Numbered from the stretch's first letter, positions 33,076 to 46,752 are shown. The stretch: DNA of 64,000 nt from Acanthochlamys bracteata (GCA_019914995.1 CM034130.1:6572001-6636000); one strand, 5' to 3'. The notes: generated by a model not told the origin, from the sequence alone. Made by a program: numbers and translations.

Positions 33076-35573
33076 GTTAATTATATGGCAAATGGCAAAA
33101 AAAGCAGAGCGAGGATGTCTATACTTGCTATTTATCTGCCTTTGTCATTGTTGACTGTGTAATCTAATCAGTGTGGAGTGTCGATTATCTTCCCTTTCTT
33201 ATTGAAAATTATCTTTTCTTTCCATAGTTGTTCATGTAGCCCAGATTGTTGTATCTTAGTTCAGTGCTTCAGTCTTACTCCTGTGCCTTCTTGAATTCAC
33301 TAATTGCTAAGAACCTATGTTACGTTATTTGGACATTAATTCCTAAGCATCTGTGTGTTCATTAAGTTCGGCACGTGGATTCTCTTTCAAGTGCTGCTGT
33401 ATAATCTCTTGTTACTAGCTTATTGTGCATGTGTTGTTGGTAGAAGATGAATTATTGGTACGACATGATAGGTGTGGTGTCGCTATTTCTGATGATTTAT
33501 AGCTTTCTAAAGAAGAACATACCTTCCGCTATTTCTGATTTTATGGCTTTCTAAAGAAAACGATACCTTGCAATTGTCTTATAATTTCAAACTTATTTTT
33601 GTTTTATTCATGTGGTGTCTCCTCGATTCATTTGCATATGAAAATTTTAATTTCGTATTATTTATTAATAATACTAAAAATAATACTCATAAAATTTAGA
33701 TTTATTTATTTTATTGTCAATTGATTTAAAAGAAATATAAATTCGTTATATGATATCAAAGTAAGTTAGATCAAATCAGTTTAAAATGTGGATTAAAATT
33801 GAAGTCTGTCCACAAGACTATAATTCTTGAAAGATGGAAATGTGAATATCTAAGATATCTGATAGTCATTGCTCACTGGTAACAAGCATCCTCTGAGTTC
33901 GGTTCAATTGATATTTGGAAGAAAGGGCTAGAAACATATTCCATAACAAAAAGCTTCGAAGGAACAAACTAGAATTCTGGCTTTGTCATCTGTGCAGCAG
34001 AAGCAGCATGGGCTCTTCCTCAAAATTTAAAATGCAATGATGTATAAACACCTGGTGGTATACGATCCATACGAGTAGCAAATAATCAACAGAAAGTTAT
34101 CACCAACATGATCTGAACACTTCGATGAGTAGTGAGTGGAGAAACATGTGAAAGCCTAACACCTTCCACGCTGGTTGTCGTACCTACAGGGCTACACCTA
34201 CACTAGCCCACAACTACCTGTTCCCACCATCAACTGCCGTCCAACGGACATAACTGATATTACCTACCTCAAATCTTAATTAACTCCTAATCAATTTCTC
34301 TAGAGTCTTGAAATAATCAACTGATCATCACATGCCAGTTAATCTGTTCATTGTAATGGTATAATATAGCCTGACCTATGTTGCCGACGATCACCGACTG
34401 CAACATTCTTGCTGATAAAAAAAACAAAATACGTTGAATAAACGTTACTACTAGTTCCGAGATTTCAGTCATTCGTTTTAAGGTCTTTGTTCGCAGATTG
34501 CCAAACAACTCCTGGAAATTATTTCCAAAAAACATGCTCACTCTTCTTTTGCCCTAGTTGTGCAACACGTAACACGGTGATAACCTAACGCGGGAATAAG
34601 TATTCTTTTTTAAATATTCATAACTAAATTTTATAAAAATAAAAATTAAAAGTAAAATTTTTTTAAAAATAAAATAAAAGTAAAATTCAGTATTTATATT
34701 TCAATAAATTTTGAAAGTGTATTAAAAATTAAAAAATATAATAATATTAAAAAGTGTATAAATAAAAAAATTAGAACTAAAATTTTGTATGTGAAAATAA
34801 AATTCTAAATTTTTTATATAATTGAAATATGTAAATTATTTGAAATTTAAAATTTGATTAAAAAAAAACGAAATTACTGACATTTGAAATTTAGTGACGT
34901 AATAGAATCTACAATAGGAAGTGCAATTATTTTTGTTATATATAAAATTTGAAATTATTGTTTTTATGAGAAGGAAAGAGAATTTTTGACTTGTTGGTAA
35001 TAGAAAAAACATATCGTTAAAGTGGGCGTCACGTTTCTATGTTGATAAGAACACGCGGGAACGAAGACCCGTTCTTTATTAACCTCACCACCAGGTACGC
35101 TGACCTCTCTCATTCACTCGCCATCTAACAAAAGAAAACGAAACGTTGAAAACCGCGATAACGACTCGGTCACCGGTAGACTACGATGACCGCTTCCCCA
35201 TAACCAACCACGCACGTTCGAACCATTTCTGTGTCACGTGACTAGGTCTTCTATCCATTTGTCATTTTTTAACTGAGAAGAACACTGCTCACAAAACATT
35301 CCTTCAGAATTAAGCTATACAGTTTAATTCTTCCCTTTATTTGCTCAGTAAGAACAAATTTTAAAGATTTGCATTACCTGTACTTGAGAATATCTTTTCA
35401 CAAGATCCGACTGTACCAAATAGTGAAAACTGCGTGTAGATATCGGACGAAACCGTTTCAACGAACCAGTGTCCCATCTCACCGTTCATCCTAATTATAT
35501 CTGTAATATTATAGAATTAAACAATTATTTATTTTATAATAAATATTATTTTTAATATATGTCAAAACTATTT
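33076..35573. other. 3'UTR of the tubby-like gene and intergenic DNA
   Basis: About 33076-33400 is probable 3'UTR. From 33850 to 34560 and from 35030 to 35290 the DNA is less AT-rich, with a CACGTG G-box at about 35236, but no exon chain or family resemblance was found on either strand. 34600-34860 is AT-rich repeat-like sequence. Confidence 0.4.
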
Positions 35574-36414
35574 TCAGAAGTGTCATTGATGAGTCAGTTT
35601 TGGATCGATTCATTTAATAGTCGAATCAAATTCGTTCGACCGTAATATAACTCATAATTTTATACGGATCAAAATTGTCAATCCTAATCTAACGTATTAA
35701 TAACCGAATTAAATTCGAATCAACTTATTTAATAATTAAAATTTTTAATTTTTAATTTTATATTTTTAAATTTCAGTAAATTTATAATATCAGTTGTAAT
35801 AAAATGCACAATATTCTTAATGACGAGATATAGTAACTATCCATCAAAATCATTATCTAGTATCTTTATTGGTTCTTAAAATATTCAATTTTTTAATTTT
35901 TAATTTTTAAAAATATGTGGTGACATCTGAAATTTTATAATTATAAATACATAATAATAATTTCGATAAAACTTTTGATAAATATAGCTATCTAACAAAA
36001 TTTTGATAAAAATCTTTATACAAAATTTAAATTTCATCATTACAAAATAACTACATAGTAATATTTTCGATAATATTAGAATTCTCTCATCTTATATGAT
36101 TTTATTAAGATATAAAAATAAAAATTAATTATAAATACGATATAATTTAATAATTTATAAATTACACTTTTTTTATTGCTAATATATTAATATACAGAAC
36201 GAAAAATCAAATATTATTTTTTCATAAAATGACAATTTGAGTTGGTGATCAATTTTGAATTAATTCGGATCGATTTATTTAATAACATGGTCAAATTCAC
36301 TTAACTCTAACCTAATTTATATATTTATAAATATCAAATTTTCTAATTCTAACTCTAATTAAATAGATCAATTAAAATTATATTTCGAACCGGATCATAT
36401 ATTATCAACTCTAT
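35574..36414 (+). mobile_element. Non-autonomous hAT-like element, copy 1 (about 841 bp)
   Basis: It aligns along its whole length with the reverse complement of 59296-60141. Shared stretches include GACGAGATATAG, TAATAATTTCGATAAAA, AACTACATAGTAAT/ACCTACATAGTAAT and AATTAATTCGGATC. The right end ATATTATCAACTCTA corresponds to the TTGCCACCCCTA end of the other copy. No coding capacity. Confidence 0.7.
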
Positions 36415-36605
36415 TATTTTCGGCCATTCCTGCCAACAAAAGAAACCTTTATGGTTGTGTGGAATAAATGCTACACCTTATATTTCGTGGGTTGATATTG
36501 CAAAGGCGTTGATCTATTTTTTCGGCAACTTTTAAGGACGAGACAATAATGATTACACTGTAATTAGTTATTAAACAATTTAATTACTAATTTAATTTTG
36601 ACCAT

Positions 36606-36616
36606 ATTATAAATAT
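36606..36616 (+). promoter_or_regulatory. ROH1: Possible TATA box of the ROH1-like gene
   Basis: ATAAATATATC about 240 bp before the ATG, followed by a CT-rich leader (CCCCTCTCTCTTTCTCC at about 36703-36719). Confidence 0.4.
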
Positions 36617-36850
36617 ATCAAATCCATTACACAACACGAAAGACAAGTTAGTGCTTTGATTTAGGGCCGTTGTTTTCTTCTTTAACTCTCTCAATCCCAT
36701 CCCCCCTCTCTCTTTCTCCATTTCAATTCAAGTTTCATCGAAATTCCAATGAATTAATTCAAATTTCCCAAATCAATCAACTCGAAAGTTCTCTTAGATC
36801 AATTAGTCAATCGATCGATTGTGAATTGAATCGAAATTGAAGCTTCGAGA

Positions 36851-38026
36851 ATGCCGGCGACGGAGTACCAGGGGTCATCGTCGCCGTTCGCTTCGCTCGG
36901 CCGTTCGATTCTCAGCATCCGCCGTGACCATGTGGACCCCACAATCTCCGGCGATAGTTCTTCCTCAGAGCAAGGGCTCGATTTCTTCCAGCGCCACGTC
37001 AGCGATCTTCTCTCTGATCTCTCCTCTGGTTCTCCCCAAGAACTGCTCACTCTTCCATGGGTTCGGAAGATTCTAGATGTTTTTCTCATATGTATGGAAG
37101 AATTTCGAGTGATTCTTTTCAACAACCGTCCGGCAATGGCGCGGGCCCCACTTGATCGGTTTGTTTCTGAGTTCTTCGATCGCGCTGTTAAAGCTCTCGA
37201 TGTTTGTAACGCTGTGCGTGACGGCGTTGATCAGCTCCGTCAATGGCGCCGTCATCTCGATATTGTTATCGCCGCACTGGGCCCAACTAATCGTTCGCCT
37301 CTTGGCGAAGGCCAGCTTCGCCGTGCCAAGAAATCGCTTGCCGATCTCGCGGTCGCCATGCTTGATGATAAAGCCGATGGAAATTCCACTATTGCTCAAC
37401 GCAATCGATCGTTTGGGAGGAATAGTCACCGTGATCAACATACTTCTTCTAGCAATTCAAGGCAGAACCATTTCCGTTCGTTGTCATGGAGTGTGTCAAG
37501 GTCTTGGTCTGCGGTGAGGCAGCTGAATTCGATTGCAAACAATCTCTCTGCTCCGAGAGGCAATGAGATTGCAGTGACTTCGGGGCTCGTCATTCCAGTA
37601 TATACTATGAATGTTGTTCTTCTTTTTGTAATGTGGTCGCTTGTGGCTGCAATCCCATGCCAGGACCGTGGCCTTCAGACGCATTTCTCAGTGCCTCGCA
37701 ACTTCACCTGGGCGGCACCTGTGATGTCAATGCACGAGAAGATTTTGGAGGAATCAAAGAAACGGGAACGACGTAATTCCTCCGGGTTGCTTAAAGAGAT
37801 TCATCAGATTGAGAAGGCTTCACGCCATCTATCTGAGTTGGCTGATTCTGTTCATTTCCCGATTCAGGAAGATAAGGAGATTGAGATAAGGGACACGGTG
37901 AGGGAGCTTATGGGGGTCTGTGAATCAATCAAGGAGCAGCTTGACCCCCTTGAATGTCAGGTCAGGGAGGTTTTCCACAGGATTGTGCGTAGTCGGACAG
38001 AGGGACTCGATTGCTTGACTCAATAG
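36851..38026 (+). CDS. ROH1: ROH1-family protein (DUF793), exocyst EXO70 interactor
   Basis: A single-exon gene for 391 residues. ROH1 proteins bind EXO70 subunits of the exocyst and are linked to polarised secretion, for example of seed mucilage. Landmarks: [20 protein letters not shown] at the start, [91 protein letters not shown], a serine/asparagine-rich linker at about 190-215, [20 protein letters not shown], and a C-terminal helical region ([40 protein letters not shown]). Residues about 241-265 are hydrophobic ([20 protein letters not shown]) and could dip into or cross a membrane. The length is near the family norm of about 400. The ATG at 36851 is the first in frame. Confidence 0.92.
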   Translation: MPATEYQGSSSPFASLGRSILSIRRDHVDPTISGDSSSSEQGLDFFQRHVSDLLSDLSSGSPQELLTLPWVRKILDVFLICMEEFRVILFNNRPAMARAPLDRFVSEFFDRAVKALDVCNAVRDGVDQLRQWRRHLDIVIAALGPTNRSPLGEGQLRRAKKSLADLAVAMLDDKADGNSTIAQRNRSFGRNSHRDQHTSSSNSRQNHFRSLSWSVSRSWSAVRQLNSIANNLSAPRGNEIAVTSGLVIPVYTMNVVLLFVMWSLVAAIPCQDRGLQTHFSVPRNFTWAAPVMSMHEKILEESKKRERRNSSGLLKEIHQIEKASRHLSELADSVHFPIQEDKEIEIRDTVRELMGVCESIKEQLDPLECQVREVFHRIVRSRTEGLDCLTQ

Positions 38027-39040
38027 TTTTGTGAATCTTACATTGCCATGAATTCGTGTAAGTGCAATGCCGGCAAGACTTGTCCATTTGATGTAGGATG
38101 TAGGCAGTACATGATTCAAAGAGATGGAAAGGCAGATGGAATGTAAGGCAATGGAAATGACAAAAGCTGATGACACGCTACTTCGACGAATACAATAGAA
38201 CAGGTAGTCTTCTTGTATCTAGTATCTTCTGTATAAAGGGGATTATTGGGATTTGGCTAGAAATCCTGCTGCCAGTGGCACCAGATCTTTATTTTGTTTG
38301 GTCGTCTTTTCTTTGTATGATGCTTATGTGTCACTAAGCTTTTCAGTCAAAGGTGAATATGATTTTTGTCTGTGTTTTATTGCTTCTATGATGCACTATT
38401 TCTTCAATTTAGTATTATAGCACGTGACTTAACTGATACAGTCTTTGGGCTGCTTTTTTGTTTTTGTTGTTATTGTCATCGCAAAGTGTGGTTGGTGCGC
38501 TTGTAGAGATCATAGTCTAACTAAGTGGTGCCTAATTTTATCTAATTCTGCTGCTAATTTTCCTGGCCTTGATAATGTGTTAACTTCAAATCTGGTTCAG
38601 TTTCTGTTAAATTATTGTCAGAAATAGCTTATAGTGTGCTGCCGCATGTGTGTGCATCTCCATTACTGATTGAAAAATTGGGACGACCATTAGCTGAAGC
38701 AGCTAGCTCTCATGCAATGTTGTGATGACAAGTACTGGTAAATATTAGTGTTATGTTTTGCCTGAGCTCATGCTTGTGTGTAGGTTTTTCTTGAGATAAT
38801 GTACATTCAAGCAATATGTCAAATGCTTTTGACGATTAGTTGCTAACTCTGTTTCACTGAAATTGAGGTGGAAGTTCTATCAAGAAACAAAGTATATAAT
38901 ATGAAATTTGAAAAATATTAAGTTGAAGTACTGATAGAAAATGTCTTAAGGAAGAACCGTGAAATTGCATAGATCTTATTGGAGTCTGTCCTAATATATG
39001 GGTGAGGATATATGCACATCATTTCTTAAATACACATCCA

Positions 39041-39353
39041 TGCACATCAGCACGGTCCAGCCGGTTTAAAATTTTAAATTCGACCTCCACCGTTCGGCAT
39101 AAAAAAATATGACTTGAAAATATGTTAATAAAATTTTAGGAACACGAATCAACATTCATCCACTTTTTGATTAAGATCACAGGAAGAAGACAATATATTG
39201 GAGTTGTTTTGTCATCTTGATAAAGAAGTCGGATGAAGATTGATTGGTGGTTCCATTGAGCTAAAATTTTGTTAGCCCTACTTATAGTTCTTACTATCCA
39301 ATGATGGAGATCGAATTTGAAACTTTGAACTGACGGGACCGCGCTGATGTGCA
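39041..39353. mobile_element. Foldback MITE, about 313 bp
   Basis: TGCACATCAGCACGGTCC at 39041-39058 is inverted at 39336-39353 (GGACCGCGCTGATGTGCA, 17 of 18 bases). Complementarity continues inward: TTTTAAATTCGACCTCCACC on the left against the complement of GGAGATCGAATTTGAAA on the right. No coding capacity; the core is unremarkable. Likely a miniature inverted-repeat element. Confidence 0.8.
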
Positions 39354-40507
39354 TTTAAGGAGTATTTTGTAATCGTATTTTCTTGCAGGAAAAGCTGGCT
39401 AGCTATCCTGATATTAAACTTAAGTGAATAGATGTTTTGAGTTAAGGGAAAGCTGTTACCTTTATGGGATGGCCTGATCCCAAGAAGCATAACTAGGGTG
39501 AATCCCTACTATGAGGAGTTAAACTAAACATACTAGGTCAGGATATTTCTTCTTCTGTAATGTTCACTGTGGGAACTAACCTAGAACTTTGTGGTGATTT
39601 CTCCCTGCCAAATGGATTCTGGTACACATCAGGAAGCCTTTTATTCATAGTAGTCCTTATTTGCTGCTAGTTTACTATCTGTCTTGTCCATTTGTCTGAT
39701 TACATCTTTCTTTGTCATTCATTGTTTCTAAAATATTATTGATGAATCATGTTGATTAGCACATATAACTTGCTTTATGATTTTCAAATAGTATTCAGCA
39801 ACCGTGCTTTTATTGAACTTTTCTTGTTAGTACAGCTGCATATACATATATAGATGAGCATATACCAACAACTAAAGGAGCGTGCAATTTCACAAATCGG
39901 CATGTGAAACTCTCTTTCTGGAGTTACTTTTTAGAAGGTTCATGTGAAGTAGTCTATCTTCTTGTAGGGTACAAGAAGTAGCAGTTGTTGATCAGTAGTA
40001 CTAAAATTTTTGTTTGGGTAAAGGAACTTAAAATATCAGAGAGTTCTTAGATTCTTAAATTCTCTTGGAATTTGAATTCTTTTTCCAATATTTTACTTTC
40101 CCTTCTTTTTAGCTTCCTTGTATTTGCCATAAGAAGACCATCTTGTCTACTAACTGCCGTCGAACAATCTATTTTTGACGACTTTATTTATGACTTGGTT
40201 GATTTCTGTCAACTCGTATAGCTTAATGGTTTTTTAAAGAGGTAGCTGTTCTTTCCTCCCATAATGTGAAGGGATCATTCATTACAGAGAGTGCGTCTTC
40301 TTGGCTGTGCACAGGTGATTCATCAGATACAGCTTCCTGTTTTTTTATGTGTAGTTTCTTTGAGCTATCAATCTTCATACCTTTTTGTTCTACTCGTAAG
40401 TTGTAGTCACATTGTGGGTAAATTGCTGTCAGCAGCTTTGTGGTTCACTACTATATCATAACATGTTTAGAAAATCCGAAGGGAGCTGAACACGGACGTT
40501 GATGATT

Positions 40508-40705
40508 CAGGAGGCGTTTGGAAGAATTTTGAAATAAAACTTTTTTAAAAAATAAATATTTTTATTTTTTTTTAAAAACGAATTTTATTTTGTAAAAGTT
40601 TTTATACTTTTTTAAAATTTTAAATGGATTTTTAAATATTTATAAAAAATATATTAAAAAATGAACTGAAAAATTAAAAATTATTTTTTTGAAAATTTTT
40701 GCCAA
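40508..40705. repeat. AT-rich MITE-like element, same family as 19038-19298
   Basis: Begins AGGAGGCGTTTGGAAGAA and ends TTTTTGCCAATGGCA. Confidence 0.55.
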
Positions 40706-41519
40706 TGGCAGCTTACTACTTACCAGATATGAAAGTCGCTGCTACATAACTGGGCATCAGGTTACCTCTTCGTTGGGATCGCCTAATAATGTTGTGGTAT
40801 TTTTATTATAAGTTCTGAACTATGTAACTGGTGCATATTAGTGTTTTTATTTATTTATTTGTTCTCGTTTCAAAAACTGTTCTGTCGGATGATGTCGTGA
40901 CATGGCTCAGCTTACAACAGAAATTTCTCTGATTAGTTCACCAACAGTATATTCTGCATCTGTGCTTATTTAATTATAAGCAGACCAAATTCAGCCCAAG
41001 TCTTCTGTTGACAGCACTGCAGATGAGGAGCGAAGGAGTGACTGCAGCTGTAAACACAAAAACACGGAATGAGAGGGAGCGAGGAAGTCTTGATTCAGAT
41101 TAAAACACAACCCAGAGCCTTTCAATCAACGTACAACATACTGATATAGTATCTACAGGATCAAGGGTACAGCTGAATTCACGTATATTGTTGTCGAGGA
41201 AACAACACTTGCTGCGAGACCCTAGAGAAATGTACAATAACCTTTCGGCTCAGTTCTGTTTTAAAGCTTCCAAGTTTCACCGCTCGCTAAAAGCAATAAC
41301 CCTATAAGACCTAACTTGTGAGATATAGATTACATGCTGACATAAATAAAAAATCATTAGTGAACTGCTGTAGTGGAAACTAGCATAGTTTACAACATAT
41401 GATCCTAATTTTTTCACCACTTATACCGTGTTGACTTTCACCTGCTTCGTGTGATAACGTTAACATCTAAAACTGAAGTTTCCAGATCAACGCTTGCCTA
41501 TTTCTGTAGATTGGAGTAA

Positions 41520-44500
41520 TCATAGGAAGAGATCTGGGAAAGACCACAATATGAATCTCATGAAGGCATCGGTCTCCAGGAACTCGATGTGAGCCGCTCG
41601 ACCAATAATGGTGTTCAAATTCCTTCCTTGTGCAGATGCATCAAAATTAACATCACATCGCATAAATGTCCGTCTTTCAGATGTAGGTGCACGTAGTTGA
41701 TCCAAGCAGTTGTTAAGCATTTCCATGAATGCCTGAGCCTTCTTAGAGTTGTCCGAAGAAGATGCAGGGCAGAGCTCAATTCTAGCAGAATGATAAGGAA
41801 CATATCCATCCTATACAGTGTAATAGAAAGATATACAAATATGACAATATCAGCAGAATTAACTCTATTCTTGGCATATAGCAAGGCTGTGGATTATCTA
41901 CCGGAGAGCAAATGAATAATACCTTCGGTGATGACAAAAGAATGATGTTCTTGAAGTTCTCCAAAGTCTTTTGCTGCAGAAGGGAGGAAAGCAGTATGAA
42001 ATTTAATAGAAAGCTTTAGATGACCCTTCAACGAGGTCTATAAGCAAAAAAAAGGAACAAACAAACAAGAAATAACAATTCTAAAATCCAGTTAAAATTG
42101 TAACTGCAAATCCGTAGCTTTCCAACCTCAAATCCATGTCTTAATTAGCAAGTTAGAAATCATCAATATCCACATGAAGAAGTCATGGATTAAATTCAAA
42201 ATGCATGAGTAACACTTGCACTTGAACATATACTACACACTTGTGATACGCCAAGCCAAGTACAGTGCATAAGAAATATTTCTAAGTCATTAAATTACCT
42301 TACAAAGCTTGTAGAAGAATGTATTCTTTAGATCAGGATCATCTGTGACGGTAAGTTGATGAATGCACTGAGTTCCTTTGAGTTTCTTCAAAAGCCACAA
42401 ACCGGAGTTGAACAAAGAATTTGAGCTGTACCAATATCCAAGATGAGGGCCAGATAGAGACATGTACGTATGAAGATGCTTCAGAAAAGGACCCATCAGA
42501 CTATCTGGAAATAATATACTATCAGAAAAATATATAGGAATAAGCATATTTGCATAGAGAGTCAAAGATGATAACCTGCCAAAGCACTTCTTATAATGAT
42601 ATTTCCAATAGAATGCCCAACAAAACTAATTTTTATGTCCCTGCAACCTCCATGTCTTGAAAGTTTATCCTTTTTCTTTCTCACAAAAGCAGTTACTTCT
42701 TGAGCCAACCTGTTTCCCATTTCCCGGAAACATCCAGATGTTTTATCTTCATTAGCCTGTGACATGAGACACTCAGCCCCAGGATCTAGCAATAGCCATT
42801 GATTGCGAACAAGCCGTAAGTCCAAATGATGCCCCTGTTGAATGTGCATTAAGATTGATTTTCAAAAATAAACCTTAGCTGCACAAAATGGCATTGTAAA
42901 CAACTGTAAAAGTTATGATCACATCACAAAAACACGTGTTAAGCAACTTAGGACAGGCATTTGTAAGTTGTGCAAGTGCATCTACAACCCACCTATCTAG
43001 CAACATACCTGTCTATCTACTTACTACGAGGTAGAGTATGCAATTCATTATACATGCAAATAATTAAGAAAAGGCTGGCAGTGTCTCTTCATTACTGCCA
43101 ATGATACAGGAATGCCACAGGTCACTAAGCACATGGAATAGTTGGTGTATTAATTAACATACACTTTAGGACACTAGTGGATATTTGTAACCAAAGTTTG
43201 TTCTAGCTGCTGAAGCTCTTCAGTGCACTGCAGTGAAGTGTGGAATCAGATAGAAGAGGGACAAGATAATGCAAAGCAACCTACTTTCAAAGTGTAGTAA
43301 TACTAACAATAAAAGCAGTGACATGACTTGCCAATTCTTCAGGTAAACATGAATGAATTAATAGAAAATTATACAAATAGAACAGAAAATAGATTATTAA
43401 CCAGTGCAATGGCTCATGAACTAAAGAGTTTTAACATAAGGAATGCTTAAAGAAAATAACTTACCTGGAATCCGTGAACAAAGACGACAACTTTCAAAAT
43501 CCGACAATTTCGTTTTAAGTTATGGCCCAAAAACTTAGGTACAGCTTTTTCTCCAGTTCCATTCGGTAATGCAGCAGGATCACTTTGGTTAACTGGACCT
43601 AACGATTTAGGTGAACCATAGGAAGAGATGTCCAAAATATGCTGTTCTATTAGAAGCACAGGAATGCGCGATGGATCTCCAAAGACTTGCATGTCTTGAA
43701 TTGACCTGCTGTTGATCTTTGCAAAACAAGAATATCCATCGTCCATCATTAACAAACTGCGACTTGAACATAAAGTACCGGAGAGCTTTCTTATGTTTAG
43801 AATCTCACCTTCATTTGTGCAATACTTTTTCTGTGAAGTTCTGCACGTGCAACTGCACTCTGTACAGGCTGAGTATAGAACAACAAAATAAGAGCTACTT
43901 AGAAAAATAGTGAATAGCTTCATGATATAACTAATTAAAAAAGTAAACCCTAATCTGTCTTTGAAAAGGATTGTACAATACACAAAAACTCCTAAAGCAA
44001 TCACTTCAAAGATTGTATTCATTACATCTTCTGAGGAGTTCCGTGAAAATGATGCCTTTCCAATAGCATGACGGTGAGAAGAGTCATCAGCTCCACTTTT
44101 CAAATAGCGGTGTGGAATCTCTATCTTTGAGTGGGCCATCCATATTGACCATTCTGCCTTCCGATCGGTAGCCCAGACATTATACAGATGTTCAAGTATT
44201 TTTGTCCTATTAATTCTGAACCAAAAGTAGCAATTACATAACAAATATGCTGAAATCTACATGAGTCTCATAACTTGCATGATCGTTAACATGAGTGGTT
44301 ATGAAGTGCATAGATAATAAAATAAAGGGAAGAAAATAAAGATATAGAAGGCCAACAAAATGGGCAACCACAAGACTTGGCATAAAATGGCGTAATGCAT
44401 GAAACAAGAGAATTACTAACAGCATCAAACCAATATAAGAATAATGTATCTGATCCAAATTAAATAAGATTACATGATGTAAACCATAAACTCAACTAGG

Positions 44501-46752
44501 AAACAAAGAAGAAGAGCAGAAAGAAAGATGCTAAACCAAAAGACATACCGGTGGAACTTCAAAAAGGCATTCCATATTAATGAGAGTTGGTCACCAACAG
44601 TAAGAAAGGCCTCTAAAAGTTCTTCATTAGATAGAGTATAAAGCACAACATCATTTCCAAGATCAGCAACACCATCGGACTTCTTCAGAAGATGGAGAAT
44701 CATCATTGGAGTGAATATATCAACATTTTATTGAAAAAATGTGAAGAATTCACATGGTTGATTACAAGTACCTCTAAAATAATTTGTAAAACACGAGCAA
44801 GTTGCCTTACTCCAATCTTTGTCCCAGATTTGCTTTCTGTGGTAGTCAAACTAGATTTTAAAGAAGACCCAATTGCCTCAAATCTACCAAGACCCAGGTC
44901 AGCATCTGCAATGTCCTCAATCTCCTGACCAATTGCCTTGCTAATCTTTTGAATTTCCTCAAGAATTATTTCACGAGAAGATAGCAAAGCTTGGAGTAAT
45001 TCAATTTCTTTTGAGTCCATCATTTGCCCTAGTAACTGAAAAAAGATGTCATAATTTAGAAAAATTTATGATATACAGCCAAAAAACCAGAGAAGCAATT
45101 ATTCAAAGTCAGGATAACTTGAGAAGCTTTTGCATTAATGTGGGAAATCTCGAAAGAATGTCTGAAAAAAGTTACGCACTTGGTTGGGACCTTTATGAAT
45201 ATCAGCGACTTCTTCACCAACTTCAAGATTCCTGAAAGTTTTTATTACACATGATCTTTCAACCATGTTGGAAGCCCTAACGCAGACAATCTTTCAACCA
45301 AAAAAATCACAAACCTGGGTACCTTCTTTGAAGACGTGCCAGCTTTCAAAAATACAATGTGTATGCTCAAATCAACAAGGACAGCATGGAAAGCATCAAA
45401 ATGGACAGGGCAATATGAATGAAGCCCCAAGAGCGCTTTTGGAGGAATTCGAAATTCATGGATAGAGGCAGGATTAGTGTCAAAAGTGGGTCGTCCTTCA
45501 ATGCTGACACGAGAAACAAGCAGGATTCATACATTATTGATGAAGTGCATATATCACAAGGTGCATTATAGCATAATTATAAGGTCATATCAGTATTAAG
45601 CTTACCAACCCACCTTTTGTCCAGAGGAGCATACATGAGTTCAAATTTCAAAATTACCGCAGATGCACATGGACTCTGCAATATAAGAGTCGAAAATTGT
45701 CAGCAACTAGGTAATTTAAGTTTTACCTCAACTGGCATAGGATTAAGAATTAATAGAAGGCCAAAGTTATCAGAAGCTGCAAATGTGGAGGACTGACCTC
45801 ATGCTTTTCTAGAGGTAGGTTAAAAGAGACCATCACAGATAGAAGAACATCTTGTCTGGCATACTTGATCTGAAAAGGCTGCGTAGAAAAGCTGTTGTCA
45901 ACATCATCAATCCTCCAAACACCAACAAAACCATCAGACCCTAAATCAGGAGCTGCACAAATGATCTAGAGTGTCAACATAACTTGCTTTCACAAGAACA
46001 GAGAAGCTTAAGCATGTAATATGACTTGCTTTCACAAGAACAGAGAAGCTTAAGCATGTAACATAACTTGCTCTCACAAGAATAGAGAAGCTTAAGCATG
46101 CGAAATTTCTGCAAGAGAACAAGTAATGAACCAAACTGTAGTGGTACTTGCACATGCTACAAAAGGGAAACCTATAAGCAATTCTAGTACCACTTAGAGG
46201 GGTTTTCATAGATACAAGTAAAAGACAATGCAATAAGTTTAAAACTTGATCCATAACTCCACAAAACCCCCACAGTTCTACATTGAAGCAAAAAAAAAAT
46301 GCTACCAAAACAATTTTAACTATGACTGAGGGGTACCTTCATACTGAACCACTCTTGCCGGTGTGCCTTGCAACTGCATTCCGCTATCCTCCGTTCTCAT
46401 ACTTATCTTGATCTGGTACCATCTGCCATTTTGGACAGAACAAATTGTCACCAAACTCATTCTGATACCATACATACTACTGCTACACTAAAATATCCAC
46501 TTTTTGTATAAAAAAAGCACAAATTAATTAAAAAAATTACCCTTGTTGAAGGAGATCAAGATTATGGAAACGATGGATGTAGATGGCGATCTCGTGGGAG
46601 GTCTCCCACATATCGGGTTGCTTAAAAACAACAAACTTTCGCGTCGACAATGCAGAGTCAGCATCAACCAATCTTTTATTCCTCGACGATGTCAACGGCA
46701 ATGGCGAGGGGATCGGGTTAAGACCAACCCAACATCTCAACCTCCGCAACAT
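41520..46752 (-). CDS. FAM135-like putative serine esterase (DUF676 alpha/beta hydrolase)
   Basis: Fifteen exons join in phase to 820 residues: 46752-46541, 46422-46337, 45952-45798, 45675-45614, 45503-45315, 45231-45180, 45035-44772, 44682-44549, 44215-44026, 43868-43809, 43716-43465, 42834-42576, 42504-42299, 41973-41923 and 41810-41520. The N-terminus MLRRLRCWVGLNP, EIAIYIHRFHNLDLLQQGWY and QPFQIKYARQDVLLSVMVSF is the FAM135 N-terminal region; VFVHGFQGHHLDLRL (about 545-559) opens the hydrolase, GHSIG at 625-629 is the nucleophile elbow with Ser627, and DGYVPYHSARIE (725-736) and AAHIEFLE near 797 supply conserved histidines. Arabidopsis relatives include ZW18. Substrates are not established. 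Exon 5 has two donors 8 nt apart, and only the downstream AG|GTTTGT keeps the frame. Confidence 0.93.
45982..46107. repeat. 3 x 42-bp tandem repeat in FAM135-like intron 2
   Basis: Units start at 45982, 46024 and 46066 with ACTTGCTTTCACAAGAACAG; each contains GAGAAGCTTAAGCATG. The third differs by a few substitutions. Confidence 0.9.

Larger units (their letters stand above)
38027..41519. other. 3'UTRs and intergenic DNA between convergent ROH1-like and FAM135-like genes
   Basis: About 38027-38420 is probable ROH1 3'UTR and about 41040-41519 probable 3'UTR of the minus-strand FAM135-like gene. Between them lie a foldback element (39041-39353) and an AT-rich MITE (40508-40705). No other gene was recognised. 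Confidence 0.5.

Noticed and set aside
37073..37441. 122-residue minus-strand frame
   Set aside because: Antisense shadow of the single-exon ROH1-like gene; no family resemblance.
43447..44244. 265-residue continuous minus-strand frame
   Set aside because: It runs through introns of the FAM135-like gene; family similarity and splice sites give three separate exons (9-11), with exon 10 in another frame.
45245..45430. Reading through the exon-5 donor in the FAM135-like gene to a stop
   Set aside because: Would truncate the protein before the hydrolase domain; splicing at 45315 restores the family reading frame.
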